DNA of 43,367 nucleotides. It comes from an uncultured Agathobaculum sp. Lineage in GTDB: Bacteria; Bacillota; Clostridia; Oscillospirales; Butyricicoccaceae. Below are positions 9,057 to 17,263 of this stretch, piece after piece. Every line of letters begins with the position of its first letter. The first letter of the stretch is position 1. The position numbers and the translations under genes were made by a program. Below the pieces are notes generated by a model. It had not been told where the DNA came from. It saw only the letters and a list, made by a program, of their open reading frames with translations, and searched no databases. The stretch spans positions 1 to 43,367 of the forward strand of contig CALWJG010000001.1 of the NCBI GenBank assembly GCA_944380945.1, written 5' to 3'.

Positions 9057-11090
9057 TTACTCTACCCCTCTTTTATACAGTCCCTTTGTGAATTCCCCGT
9101 GGAGGGGTTCGCCCGAAAGGAAGGCCTGCGCGATGCGCGCGCATTCCTCGGGCGCTTCGGTGGTGAACAGCAACCGCGCGGTCTGCACGCCCAGACGCGC
9201 ATAATCCTCGCGCAGGCAGAGCGGCCGGCTGTTGAGCAGCGTGTTGCGGCAGCCGTATTCGGGCAGGAGCGCAAAGCGCTCGCCGCGCCGGTCGGTCAGA
9301 TAGGTGACGCCGTCCTGACAGCTGCATTTGCCGCCGTGCTGGCGGCGGATGGCGCAGTTTTCAAAGATCATCAGCGGCAGATAGCCGTAGACGATCAGCT
9401 CGGTCTCGAGCGGGCCCTGCATATCGCGGATCTGCGCGAGCCGCGCCTCAAACGACAGGGTCTGCCGCCGCACGCCCAGCTCGGCCAGCGCGCACAGGGT
9501 CTTGCTGTTGTAGGCGTTCAGGCCGAAGCCGCCGTGCACGGCAAAGCCCAGCCGCCGCGCCAGCGCCAGATGGCCAAGGTTGCCCGCGAGCACGGTCTGC
9601 GTGCCGCGGCTCATGGCCTCGCCCAGCAGCATTTCGATCTCGGGCTGCTCATTGTCCGAAAACACGCGCGGCAGCACGGCCGGCAGGCCGGTCTTGGCCG
9701 CAACGTCCAGCGGCGCGTACACGGTCTCCAGCCCGAGCCCCTGCAGCGCGTCCGCCTGCGCGCGGGTGCGCACGGACGCGGTATAGCCCAGAAAGCCCTC
9801 GCGCGGGGCGCTTTCCGCGTCGCGCGCGAGCAGCGGCCCCTCCAGCCAGTCGCGGGAGGGCGGTGCGGCGCGGCGGGCCAGCAGCAGCTCGAGCGCATCG
9901 CGCCGCATGCCGTTCATCGCAGCGGCGGGGATGGCCAGCCCGTCCTCGAGCTCGATGCGCAGGTTTTTGACATAAAAGGGCGTGCCGCCCGTCTTGCGGA
10001 GGGATTTCTCCACCATCTCCGGCGTGGTCGGGCGGTTTTTCGCCTGCTCGACCGGCGCCATGGCGGAAACGCCGTCCGCGCTGAGCACCGCGCCGGTATC
10101 CTTCCGCGCGGTAAAGCACAGCGACACCGGCACGAGCGGCGCCTCCCTGCCGGGCGCAAAGCGGCGCGCGGCCTCGTCATAGAGCCCCTGCACCTCATGC
10201 AGGGGCACGTCGGTCTTGGTGCCGAACATTTTATCGCCGGTCTTACCGGTGTAATAGCCGTCCGTGAATCCGTCCCGCGAGAACACGCGGCGCAGCGTAT
10301 CGCGCTCCGCCGGGGTGGGGGCGCGCCGCTCGCGCAGCAGATCGGCATAGATTTTTGTGACGATCGCGGTGTACTCCGGCCGCTTCATGCGCCCCTCGAT
10401 CTTGAGCGAGGACACGCCGAGCTCGGCCAGCTCAGCCACATGGCCGGCCAGCGCCAGATCCTTGAGCGACAGCGGGTAGCCGCCGCTGTACGGCAGGCGG
10501 CAGGGCTGGGCGCACAGGCCGCGGTTGCCCGACCGCTGCCCGATCACCGCGGACAGGTAGCACTGCCCGGAATAACACATGCACAGCGCGCCGTGGACGA
10601 ACACCTCGGTCTCGACGCCCGCCTGCTCGGTGATCAGGCGCACCTCGTCCCGCGTGCACTCACGGCTGAGCACCACGCGCGAAAAGCCGAGGTCGCGCGC
10701 CTCACGCGCGCCGTCGAGCGTGTGTATGGTCATCTGGGTCGAGGCGTGCAGCGCGAAATCCGGCGCATGCGCATGCAGCAGCCGCGCAAGGCCCAGATCC
10801 TGCACGATCAGCGCATCCGCGCCCGCCTCATAGAGGAATTTCGCATCCCGCATCGCGTCGTCCAGCTCGCGGTCGCCCGCGAGGATGTTGAGCGTGATGT
10901 TGGTCTTGACCCCGCGCGCCCGGCAGTAGGCGATGGCCTGCGCCATCTCATCGGGCGAAAAGCCCTGCGCGTTCCGGCGCGCGTTGAATGTGCCGAAGCC
11001 CATATAGACCGCGCCCGCGCCCGACTGCACCGCCGCGCGCACGCCCTCGGGCGAGCCCGCGGGCGCAAGCAGCTCTATCGTCTCGCTCAT
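9057..11090 (-). CDS. U32 family protein with DUF3656 (RlhA/TrhP-type RNA hydroxylation)
   Basis: Peptidase family U32 proteins of this kind act in prephenate-dependent hydroxylation of tRNA uridine 34 (TrhP) or 23S rRNA cytidine (RlhA). The 677-residue protein starts SETIELLAPAGSPEGVRAAV, has the U32 signature ETEVFVHGALCMCYSGQCYLS (about 168-188) with the cysteine set CMCYSGQC/GLCAQPCR that can hold an iron-sulfur cluster, then KIEGRMKRPEY and a long DUF3656-like C-terminal half ending with CSCQDGVTYLTDRRGERF. The length matches the RlhA subgroup. The ATG overlaps the zapA stop (ATGA, 11087-11090). Which RNA it modifies cannot be told from sequence. Confidence 0.88.
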   Translation of the reverse strand: MSETIELLAPAGSPEGVRAAVQSGAGAVYMGFGTFNARRNAQGFSPDEMAQAIAYCRARGVKTNITLNILAGDRELDDAMRDAKFLYEAGADALIVQDLGLARLLHAHAPDFALHASTQMTIHTLDGAREARDLGFSRVVLSRECTRDEVRLITEQAGVETEVFVHGALCMCYSGQCYLSAVIGQRSGNRGLCAQPCRLPYSGGYPLSLKDLALAGHVAELAELGVSSLKIEGRMKRPEYTAIVTKIYADLLRERRAPTPAERDTLRRVFSRDGFTDGYYTGKTGDKMFGTKTDVPLHEVQGLYDEAARRFAPGREAPLVPVSLCFTARKDTGAVLSADGVSAMAPVEQAKNRPTTPEMVEKSLRKTGGTPFYVKNLRIELEDGLAIPAAAMNGMRRDALELLLARRAAPPSRDWLEGPLLARDAESAPREGFLGYTASVRTRAQADALQGLGLETVYAPLDVAAKTGLPAVLPRVFSDNEQPEIEMLLGEAMSRGTQTVLAGNLGHLALARRLGFAVHGGFGLNAYNSKTLCALAELGVRRQTLSFEARLAQIRDMQGPLETELIVYGYLPLMIFENCAIRRQHGGKCSCQDGVTYLTDRRGERFALLPEYGCRNTLLNSRPLCLREDYARLGVQTARLLFTTEAPEECARIAQAFLSGEPLHGEFTKGLYKRGVE

Positions 11091-11398
11091 CTGCGGCGGT
11101 TGCCGGGATGGTTCGCGCTGTTGCGGTTCACCTGCTGGCGCAGGGCGGCGTTCTCCGCCTCGAGCGCGCGGCACTTGGCCTCCGCCGCTTCCGCCGCGGT
11201 CTTGGCCTTGATATATTCATCCGCCAGGTTGACCGTCGCCAGCGCAAGCGCGCGCGTGGAGGCAAAGGACGCCGAGCCGCCGCAGGCCGCGATGGTCTGC
11301 TGCGCCATCTCCGCCACCTCGTTCATATATTCTACGGTCTCTTCGGCCAGCATGGTGTAATGCTGCCCTGCGATCTTGATCGTCACGCGGTTCGCCAT
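11087..11398 (-). CDS. zapA: Cell division protein ZapA
   Basis: ZapA crosslinks FtsZ protofilaments in the Z-ring. The 103-residue protein opens MANRVTIKIAGQHYTM, the usual beta-hairpin, continues with the VEYMNEVAEMAQQTI helix, and ends in a coiled coil rich in A, E and K (about 60-90) and a basic tail. AAGGAAGG stands before the ATG at 11398; longer in-frame starts have no ribosome site. It is the first gene of the minus-strand cell-shape operon and overlaps the U32 gene by 4 bases. Confidence 0.92.
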   Translation of the reverse strand: MANRVTIKIAGQHYTMLAEETVEYMNEVAEMAQQTIAACGGSASFASTRALALATVNLADEYIKAKTAAEAAEAKCRALEAENAALRQQVNRNSANHPGNRRR

Positions 11399-11455
11399 GG
11401 CTGATCCCTTCCTTTCGCAAAAAAATCGTTCAAAAGGCATATTTCGATAAAATAT

Positions 11456-11484
11456 AGTATACCACAATGCGCCCGCATTGGAAA
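11456..11484 (-). promoter_or_regulatory. zapA operon promoter containing a palindromic operator candidate
   Basis: Minus-strand TTTCCA (11484-11479), 17-base spacer and TATACT (11461-11456) preceded by TGG, an extended -10. The spacer and the last bases of the -35 are covered by a 7-2-7 palindrome, arms CAATGCG and CGCATTG, at 11465-11480. A protein bound there would block RNA polymerase; the binding protein is unknown. Confidence 0.7.
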
Positions 11485-11577
11485 CAAAAAATATGCGCAA
11501 AATCCGGCGCGCGGACCGGCGTTTTTTCTACGCCCCGCGCGATGCCGCGCGGCGGCGCGAAAAGATCGCGGTTTGCC

Positions 11578-11606
11578 TTGTGCCGGCGCGCGCTTTGTGC
11601 TAAAAT
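11578..11606 (+). promoter_or_regulatory. proB operon promoter
   Basis: TTGTGC (11578-11583), a 17-base spacer ending TGC and TAAAAT (11601-11606); an extended -10 compensates for the poor -35. The predicted leader before proB is about 100 bases. Confidence 0.65.
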
Positions 11607-11712
11607 AAAAGCGTGGCAGTGTCCCCCGGCGTCCGGCGCCGCGGCCCTGCCCCGATCTTATCAACGCAAACGGCGCGGCAGCTGGCCCCGCCGTTACCGG
11701 AGGTCCCTTTTT

Positions 11713-12516
11713 ATGCTGAATATCAACGAGGTGCGGCGCATTGTCGTCAAGGTCGGCACCTCGACGCTGACATATGACAACGGCCGGCTCAACATCCGCC
11801 GCATCGAGCGGCTGGTCCGCACGATCAGCGACCTGCGCAACCGCGGGTTCGAGATGGTGCTGGTCTCCTCGGGCGCGGTCACGGTGGGCGCGGCCAAGCT
11901 CGGCCTTGCCGAGCGCCCGGGCGAGCTCGCCATGAAGCAGGCCGCGGCTGCGGTCGGCCAGTGCGAGCTGATGCACATTTACGACAAGATGTTTCTGGAA
12001 TACGGCATCAACGTCGCCCAGATCCTGCTCACGCGTGAGAACATCATCGACGACGACCAGCGTGAGAACATCCACAACACCTTCACCGCCCTGCTGCACA
12101 CCGGCGTCGTGCCGATCGTCAACGAGAACGACACGGTCGCCACAGCGGAGCTCAAGCACATCGAAAACTTCGGCGATAACGACACGCTTTCCGCGGTCGT
12201 CGCCCGCATGTGCGAGGCCGACCTGCTCGTTATCTTTTCCGATATCGACGGGCTGTATGATTCCGACCCGCGCAAAAACCCGCAGGCCCGCCTGATCGGC
12301 CACGTCGCCAAGATCGACGCCAAGATCCGCCGCATGGCGGGCGGCGCCGGCTCGTCGCACGGCACGGGCGGCATGGCGACCAAGATCACCGCCGCCGAGC
12401 TGTGCATGGACGCCGGCATCCCCATGCTGGTGGCCAACGGCGACAAGGAAGGCGTATTGTATGATATTGTCGACGGCAAGAGCGTCGGCACACTGTTTGC
12501 AAGGGAGGCCGGCTGA
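11713..12516 (+). CDS. proB: Glutamate 5-kinase, short form without PUA domain
   Basis: First step of proline synthesis: ATP-dependent phosphorylation of glutamate. The 267-residue protein consists of the amino acid kinase fold only: KVGTSTL (13-19), the SSGAV block near residue 56, the NENDTV block near 137, and GTGGMATKITAAELCMDAGI near the end. The PUA RNA-binding domain found in longer ProB proteins is absent, as in many Clostridia. The ATG follows GGAGG after eight bases. One base separates its stop from the next small ORF, and proA follows. Confidence 0.95.
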   Translation: MLNINEVRRIVVKVGTSTLTYDNGRLNIRRIERLVRTISDLRNRGFEMVLVSSGAVTVGAAKLGLAERPGELAMKQAAAAVGQCELMHIYDKMFLEYGINVAQILLTRENIIDDDQRENIHNTFTALLHTGVVPIVNENDTVATAELKHIENFGDNDTLSAVVARMCEADLLVIFSDIDGLYDSDPRKNPQARLIGHVAKIDAKIRRMAGGAGSSHGTGGMATKITAAELCMDAGIPMLVANGDKEGVLYDIVDGKSVGTLFAREAG

Positions 12517-12517
12517 C

Positions 12518-12670
12518 ATGACAAAGCAGAGATCCCACCGCATGATAGACGTCCTGTGCGACAGGCGGCTGCGCTTTTTTACCCGGGCGCAGATCGTCGC
12601 CGCGCTGATCGGCGCGGCCGCAGGCGCATTCCTCGGGGTGCAGGCCTACTACAACGGCTGGCTGGGCTGA
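12518..12670 (+). CDS. 50-residue single-pass membrane protein between proB and proA
   Basis: A very small protein: a basic N-terminal half (TKQRSHRMIDVLCDRRLRFFTR) and one hydrophobic helix (about 25-43, with GAAAGAFLG) ending in YYNGWLG. A GGGAGG site inside the end of proB lies nine bases before the ATG, and only one base separates the two genes, so translation is probably coupled. The positive-inside rule puts the N-terminus in the cytoplasm. I know no named family; it may be a small membrane anchor or regulator, and chance translation cannot be fully ruled out. Confidence 0.6.
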   Translation: MTKQRSHRMIDVLCDRRLRFFTRAQIVAALIGAAAGAFLGVQAYYNGWLG

Positions 12671-12707
12671 CTCCCGCAGGCAAAAAATGATGATTTGAGG
12701 TGAGCAT

Positions 12708-13958
12708 ATGCGCGAATTGATGCAGATCGCCGAGGATGCCCGCCGCGTCAAATACGCGGTCGCAAAGCTCGGCACGAACGATAAAAACCGCGGCCTGCGC
12801 GCCATTGCGGACGCGCTCGAGGCGCGGGCGGACGAGATCATCTCCGCCAACCGCACCGACATCGAAAACGGCCGCGCAAGCGGCCTGTCCGACGGGCTGA
12901 TCGACCGCCTGATGCTGGATGAAAAGCGCATCGCCGGCATTGCGGAGGGCTGCCGTCAGGTGGCGGCGCTGCCCGACCCGGTCGGCGAGGTGCTCTGGAT
13001 GCGCAAAACGCCGAACGGGCTGAACATCGGTCAGAAGCGCGTGCCCATGGGCGTGATCGGCATCATCTACGAGGCGCGCCCCAACGTCACGGTGGACGCG
13101 GCGGCGCTCTGCTTCAAGGCGGGCTCGGCCTGCATCCTGCGCGGCGGCAAGGAGGCGTTCCACTCCTCCATGTGCCTGACCCGCCTGATGCGGCAGGCGC
13201 TCGAAAGCGAGGGTCTGCCCGCGGACGCGATCAATCTGGTCGAGGACACCTCGCGCGAGAGCGCCAATCAGATGATGAAGATGAACGGCTACCTGGATGT
13301 GCTCATCCCGCGCGGCGGCGCGGGGCTGATCCAGTCGGTCGTGATGAATGCGACCGTACCGGTCATCGAGACCGGCACCGGCAACTGCCATGTGTATGTC
13401 GACGCTTCGGCCGACCTCGACATGGCGCAGAAGATCCTGGTCAACGCCAAATGCCAGCGGCCGAGCGTGTGCAACGCCGCCGAAAGCCTGCTGGTGCATC
13501 GGGATGTGGCAGAACAGTTCCTGCCCATGGCGGCGGCCGGCCTTGCGCCGAGCGGCGTCGCCATCCACGGCTGCCCGCGCACGATGGAGATTCTGGGGGA
13601 TGCGATCCTCCCCGCGACCGACGAGGACTATGCCCGCGAGTATCTGGGCTATGAGATCTCCTGCAAGGTCGTCGATTCGCTCGACGAGGCGATCGGCCAC
13701 ATCAACCGCTTTAACACCGGCCACTCGGAGTGCATCGTCACCCGCGATTACGACGCCTCGCAGCGATTCCTCGAGGAGGTCGACGCAGCTGCGGTCTATG
13801 TCAACGCCTCGACCCGCTTTACCGACGGGTTCGAGTTCGGCTTCGGCGCGGAGATCGGCATCTCCACCCAGAAGCTGCACGCGCGCGGCCCCATGGGGCT
13901 GACCGCGCTGACCACCACCAAATTCATCATTTACGGAAACGGACAGGTGCGGGAATGA
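12708..13958 (+). CDS. proA: Gamma-glutamyl phosphate reductase
   Basis: Reduces gamma-glutamyl phosphate to glutamate semialdehyde with NADPH, the second step of proline synthesis. At 416 residues it has the normal length of this aldehyde dehydrogenase-fold enzyme. Seen are KRVPMGVIGIIYEARPNVTVDAA (cofactor site), the RPSVCNAAESLL motif with catalytic cysteine 255, and the C-terminal GPMGLTALTTTKFIIYGNGQ. GAGGTGAG precedes the ATG. The last codons overlap the start of the CYTH gene by 4 bases. Confidence 0.97.
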   Translation: MRELMQIAEDARRVKYAVAKLGTNDKNRGLRAIADALEARADEIISANRTDIENGRASGLSDGLIDRLMLDEKRIAGIAEGCRQVAALPDPVGEVLWMRKTPNGLNIGQKRVPMGVIGIIYEARPNVTVDAAALCFKAGSACILRGGKEAFHSSMCLTRLMRQALESEGLPADAINLVEDTSRESANQMMKMNGYLDVLIPRGGAGLIQSVVMNATVPVIETGTGNCHVYVDASADLDMAQKILVNAKCQRPSVCNAAESLLVHRDVAEQFLPMAAAGLAPSGVAIHGCPRTMEILGDAILPATDEDYAREYLGYEISCKVVDSLDEAIGHINRFNTGHSECIVTRDYDASQRFLEEVDAAAVYVNASTRFTDGFEFGFGAEIGISTQKLHARGPMGLTALTTTKFIIYGNGQVRE

Positions 13959-14560
13959 ACAAAAGCATGGAGAAGGAATACAAATGGCGCGCAAATGAAT
14001 ATGTGCTCGGGCAAGCGCTGTTGTGGGCCTCCTCCCGCATCGGCAGCCAGAGCCGCACGATCCATATGCAGTCCCAGTATTACGACACGCTGGACGGGCT
14101 GCTCAGCCGCCAGCAGGCGGCGCTCCGCCTGCGCCGCGAGAACGCGCGCAGCGTATGCTGCCTCAAGATGAACAACCAGAACACGCCCGAGGGCATGCGC
14201 GCGCACGAGGAATACCAGTGCGACGCGGAGACCGTGCAGGACGGCCTGCGCGGTCTGCCGGACAAGGGCGCGCCGCGCGCGCTGTGCGACCAGGCGCTCG
14301 CCGCCCCGCTCGAGATGATCTGCAACGTGGATTTCCGGCGCTGCGCCGTGCTGCTGCAGGAGGGCGACACGGTCTGCGAGCTCGCGCTCGACGAGGGCAC
14401 CCTGCGCCACGGCGGGCGCACCGCCCCGCTGTGCGAGATCGAGCTGGAGTACGTCGCGGGCAGTGAGGATGACTTTCACAGTCTGGCCGCCGAGCTGGCG
14501 GAGTACCTCTCGCTCGTCCCCGAGCCGGAGAGCAAGCTGGTCCGCGCGATGAAGCTGTGA
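13955..14560 (+). CDS. CYTH-domain protein (triphosphate tunnel metalloenzyme)
   Basis: CYTH/TTM enzymes hydrolyse or transfer organic or inorganic triphosphates in an eight-stranded tunnel. The 201-residue protein begins MNKSMEKEYKW, giving the family ExExK signature near the N-terminus (E6, E8, K10), then YYDT, LRLRRE, CLKMNN and the late ELALDEG and EIELEYVAG motifs, which supply the basic and acidic tunnel residues. The start overlaps the proA stop (ATGA). A second Met at codon 5 is possible. Substrate is unknown; inorganic triphosphate is the usual candidate for short stand-alone members. A strong terminator follows, so the operon is proB, small ORF, proA, CYTH. Confidence 0.85.
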   Translation: MNKSMEKEYKWRANEYVLGQALLWASSRIGSQSRTIHMQSQYYDTLDGLLSRQQAALRLRRENARSVCCLKMNNQNTPEGMRAHEEYQCDAETVQDGLRGLPDKGAPRALCDQALAAPLEMICNVDFRRCAVLLQEGDTVCELALDEGTLRHGGRTAPLCEIELEYVAGSEDDFHSLAAELAEYLSLVPEPESKLVRAMKL

Positions 14561-14582
14561 CCCGACAGGAATATGTATGCTG

Positions 14583-14615
14583 AGCAGGCCGCCCGACCGG
14601 GCGGCCTGCTTTTTT
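14583..14615 (+). terminator. Terminator of the proBA operon
   Basis: Perfect 12-bp stem (14583-14594 with 14599-14610), GACC loop, then six T. Confidence 0.92.
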
Positions 14616-14715
14616 GCGCAAGCGGCCGGTCCCTTCCCCTCTGCCGCCTCCCTGCGCTGCGAAATCGTTCCAAAAAATATATTTTTTGCGGCGGCGCAAT
14701 TCTCGCCCTGCGTTC

Positions 14716-14744
14716 TTGCAAAAAAAGGCGAATTCATGTATAAT
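14716..14744 (+). promoter_or_regulatory. Promoter of the MBL-DUF3006-lysA operon
   Basis: TTGCAA (14716-14721), 17-base spacer and a consensus TATAAT (14739-14744). A 16-bp AT palindrome, six A, TATA, six T, lies upstream at 14672-14687 and could act as an UP-like element. Confidence 0.8.
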
Positions 14745-14824
14745 CAATATGAAAATGACGGGGACTGTCCTGCATGCAGCGAAGCAGGCGCCCCCTTTGC
14801 CGCAGCTGTGAGGAAGTTTCGCCA

Positions 14825-15697
14825 ATGAAGGACAAGCTCAGGCGCATATTGTGGATCGCAGCCGCCGTCGTGCTGGTCATCAACGGCGCGCTGTTTGCCG
14901 CCGGCCGGCTGCAGACGCAGTACGAGCTGACCGACGCGACCGAGGTCCATTTCATCGACGTCGGGCAGGGCGACGCCGCCCTGCTGCTCTCGGGCGGACA
15001 GGCCGTGCTGATCGACGCCGGCACCGCGGAAAGCGCGAGCGCGCTCGTCCGCTATCTGGAGGAGCGCGGCGTGCGCAGCCTGTATGCTGTCATCGCCTCG
15101 CATCCGCATTCCGACCACATCGGCGGCATGGCCGCGGTGCTCTCCGCGTTTCCGGCCGAGCATTTCTACATGGGGCCGGAGACCCAGAATACCGCCGCCT
15201 ACGAGGACATGCTGGATGCGCTGGAAGCGCAGGGCGTGCAGCCCGCCATTCCCGCGGACGGCGACACGCTGCGTCTGGATTCGGGCGCGACAGTCACCTT
15301 CCTCGGCCCGGCGGACGACGTTTCGGCGGAAAACATGAACGACCGCTCGCTCATCGCGCTGTTTTCCACCGGCGCGGAGCAGGTGCTGTTCATGGGCGAC
15401 GCGGAAGCGGCTGCCGAGCAGTCGCTGCTGGCGCACCATCCCGAGCTCACCTGCGACATCCTCAAGGTCGGGCACCACGGCGCCGCGACCTCCTCCACAC
15501 CGGCATTTTTGTCCGCGATCCAACCCTCCGTTGCCGTCATTTCCTGCGGCGTGGATAACGATTACGGCCACCCCAGTGACCAGACGCTGCAAAACCTGTC
15601 CCTTGCGGGGGTGGACGACATCCGCATCACTGCGGAAGAAAGCACGGTCGTCCTCCCGCTCAACCCACCGTCACCAGGCAAGGAGAATGCTGCATGA
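14825..15697 (+). CDS. ComEC-like metallo-beta-lactamase-fold hydrolase, membrane anchored
   Basis: The 290-residue protein corresponds to the C-terminal nuclease-like domain of ComEC/Rec2 without the competence channel. It has a basic start and one hydrophobic helix (about 9-27) that anchors or exports it, then HFIDVGQGDAALL (42-54), a metal site SHPHSDH (H93, H95, D97, H98), the LFMGDA block and VGHHGAATSS. Such proteins are thought to be extracellular or periplasmic-side DNases or phosphodiesterases; the substrate is unproven. The ATG at 14825 follows GAGGAAG. Its stop overlaps the DUF3006 start by 4 bases, a frequent pairing in Firmicutes. Confidence 0.85.
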   Translation: MKDKLRRILWIAAAVVLVINGALFAAGRLQTQYELTDATEVHFIDVGQGDAALLLSGGQAVLIDAGTAESASALVRYLEERGVRSLYAVIASHPHSDHIGGMAAVLSAFPAEHFYMGPETQNTAAYEDMLDALEAQGVQPAIPADGDTLRLDSGATVTFLGPADDVSAENMNDRSLIALFSTGAEQVLFMGDAEAAAEQSLLAHHPELTCDILKVGHHGAATSSTPAFLSAIQPSVAVISCGVDNDYGHPSDQTLQNLSLAGVDDIRITAEESTVVLPLNPPSPGKENAA

Positions 15698-15927
15698 AAC
15701 AGACCGGTATTGTCGACCGCTTTGAAGGCGATCGTGTCATTGTCGAGATCGACGGGAAAATGGTCGAATTCCCCCGCGCCGACGCGCCCGCCATGCTGGC
15801 AGAGGGCATGGTCGTGATCCTGCGGGACGGCCGCATCGCTGAGATCGACCAGATCGAAACGCAGCGCATCGAGGATGACATGCGCCGCCGTTTTGAGCGC
15901 ATCCTCGGCAAGCAGACCGACGAATAA
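15694..15927 (+). CDS. DUF3006 domain protein
   Basis: A 77-residue soluble protein with a small beta-barrel-like half (GIVDRFEGDRVIVEIDG, then VEFPRADAPAMLAEGMVVIL) and a charged C-terminal helix. It matches DUF3006, whose genes commonly sit directly behind ComEC-like MBL hydrolases, as here with an ATGA overlap. The function is not known; a link to the hydrolase as partner or regulator is inferred from the pairing only. lysA begins 25 bases later. Confidence 0.8.
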   Translation: MKQTGIVDRFEGDRVIVEIDGKMVEFPRADAPAMLAEGMVVILRDGRIAEIDQIETQRIEDDMRRRFERILGKQTDE

Positions 15928-15952
15928 CCCAATAGAAAGGCGAACACAACCC

Positions 15953-17218
15953 ATGGAAAAGAAACCCTTTTTGACTTTGGAGCAGGTGCAGGAGATCGTA
16001 AAGACCTACCCCACCCCGTTCCATATCTACGATGAGAAGGCCATCCGCGAAAACGCGCGCCGGGTCAAGGCGGCGTTTGCGTGGAACCCGGGCTTCAAGG
16101 AATACTTTGCCGTCAAGGCGACCCCCACCCCCCGCCTGCTCCAGATCCTGCACGAGGAGGGCTTCGGCTGCGACTGCTCGAGCTACACCGAGCTGCAGAT
16201 GAGCCGCGCCTGCGGCATCACCGGCCACGACATCATGTTCTCCTCGAACGTGACCCCGAATGAGGACTTCAAGCTCGCCAGCGATCTGGATGCGATCATC
16301 AACTTTGACGACATCACCCATCTGGACTATTACGACAAGGTCGGCGAGTGGAAGGAGACCATGTCCTGCCGCTTCAATCCGGGCGGCGACTTCGTGCTCG
16401 AAAACGAGATCATGGACACCCCGCAGGAAGCCAAGTACGGCATGACCCGCGAGCAGCTGATCGAAGCGTTCAAGTATATGAAGGCCAAGGGCGTCAAGCA
16501 CTTCGGCATCCACGCGTTCCTCGCGTCCAATACCGTGGCGAACGAATACTACCCCGCGCTGGCGCGCATCCTGTTCCAGCTCGCCGTTGAGGTGCGCAAG
16601 GAAACCGGCGTGCACATCGCGTTCATCAACCTGTCGGGCGGCGTCGGCATCCCCTACAAGCCCTGGCAGGAGCCCAACGACATCATGGTGATCGGCGAGG
16701 GCGTGCGCCGCGCCTTTGAAGAGGTGCTGGTGCCGGCCGGCATGGACGACGTTTCCATCTACACCGAAATGGGCCGCTTCATCATGGGCCCCTACGGTGC
16801 GCTGGTCGCCAAGTGCATCCACCACAAGCACACCTACAAGGAATATGCGGGTCTGGACGCCTGCGCGGCCAACCTGATGCGGCCGGCGATGTACGGCGCC
16901 TACCATCACATCACCGTGCTGGGCAAGGAAAACGCCCTGCATGACCGCACCTACGACGTGACGGGCGGCCTGTGCGAAAACAACGACAAATTCGCCATCG
17001 ACCGCAATCTGCCGCGCATCGACATCGGCGATTACGTCTACATCCACGACACGGGCGCGCACGGCTTCTCGATGGGCTACAACTACAACGGCAAGCTGCG
17101 CTCGGCAGAGCTGCTGCTGCGCGAGGACGGCACGGTCGAGCTGATCCGCCGGGCGGAGACCCCGAAGGACTATTTTGCGACCTTCGACTTCACCGGCCTG
17201 TTCGACGACATCAAGTAA
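15953..17218 (+). CDS. lysA: Diaminopimelate decarboxylase
   Basis: PLP enzyme of fold type III that decarboxylates meso-diaminopimelate to lysine. The 421-residue protein has YFAVKATPTP with PLP lysine 55, CDCSSYTELQMSR, the HAFLAS and LSGGVGIPY (glycine loop) blocks, EMGRFIMGPYGALV and DACAANLMRPAMYGAYH. The last two differ from the common LysA motifs ESGR and CDSxD but belong to a variant widespread in Clostridia; a related ornithine or carboxynorspermidine decarboxylase role is less likely. The ATG at 15953 follows AAAGG with a long gap. It ends before a bidirectional terminator. Confidence 0.88.
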   Translation: MEKKPFLTLEQVQEIVKTYPTPFHIYDEKAIRENARRVKAAFAWNPGFKEYFAVKATPTPRLLQILHEEGFGCDCSSYTELQMSRACGITGHDIMFSSNVTPNEDFKLASDLDAIINFDDITHLDYYDKVGEWKETMSCRFNPGGDFVLENEIMDTPQEAKYGMTREQLIEAFKYMKAKGVKHFGIHAFLASNTVANEYYPALARILFQLAVEVRKETGVHIAFINLSGGVGIPYKPWQEPNDIMVIGEGVRRAFEEVLVPAGMDDVSIYTEMGRFIMGPYGALVAKCIHHKHTYKEYAGLDACAANLMRPAMYGAYHHITVLGKENALHDRTYDVTGGLCENNDKFAIDRNLPRIDIGDYVYIHDTGAHGFSMGYNYNGKLRSAELLLREDGTVELIRRAETPKDYFATFDFTGLFDDIK

Positions 17219-17231
17219 AACAAAACAGCAA

Positions 17232-17261
17232 AAAAAGAGTGCGCGAAAGCGCACTCTTTTT
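17232..17261. terminator. Bidirectional terminator between lysA and the zinc-ribbon gene
   Basis: Stem AAAAAGAGTGCGC, GAAA loop and the full complement ending CTTTTT; T-runs exist in both directions, so it can end both lysA and the converging minus-strand genes. Confidence 0.92.
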
Positions 17262-17263
17262 GT

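Larger units (their letters stand above)
11399..11712. other. Divergent zapA/proB intergenic region
   Basis: 314 bases without a gene. It carries the zapA promoter with a symmetric dyad (11456-11484) and the proB promoter (11578-11606). Between them is GC-rich sequence with short CCGCGCGG-type palindromes but no convincing terminator or ORF. Confidence 0.7.

Noticed and set aside
8211..11360. 1049-codon plus-strand open frame opposite maf, U32 and zapA
   Set aside because: Covers three well-supported minus-strand genes; the translation has low-complexity R/A/H composition.
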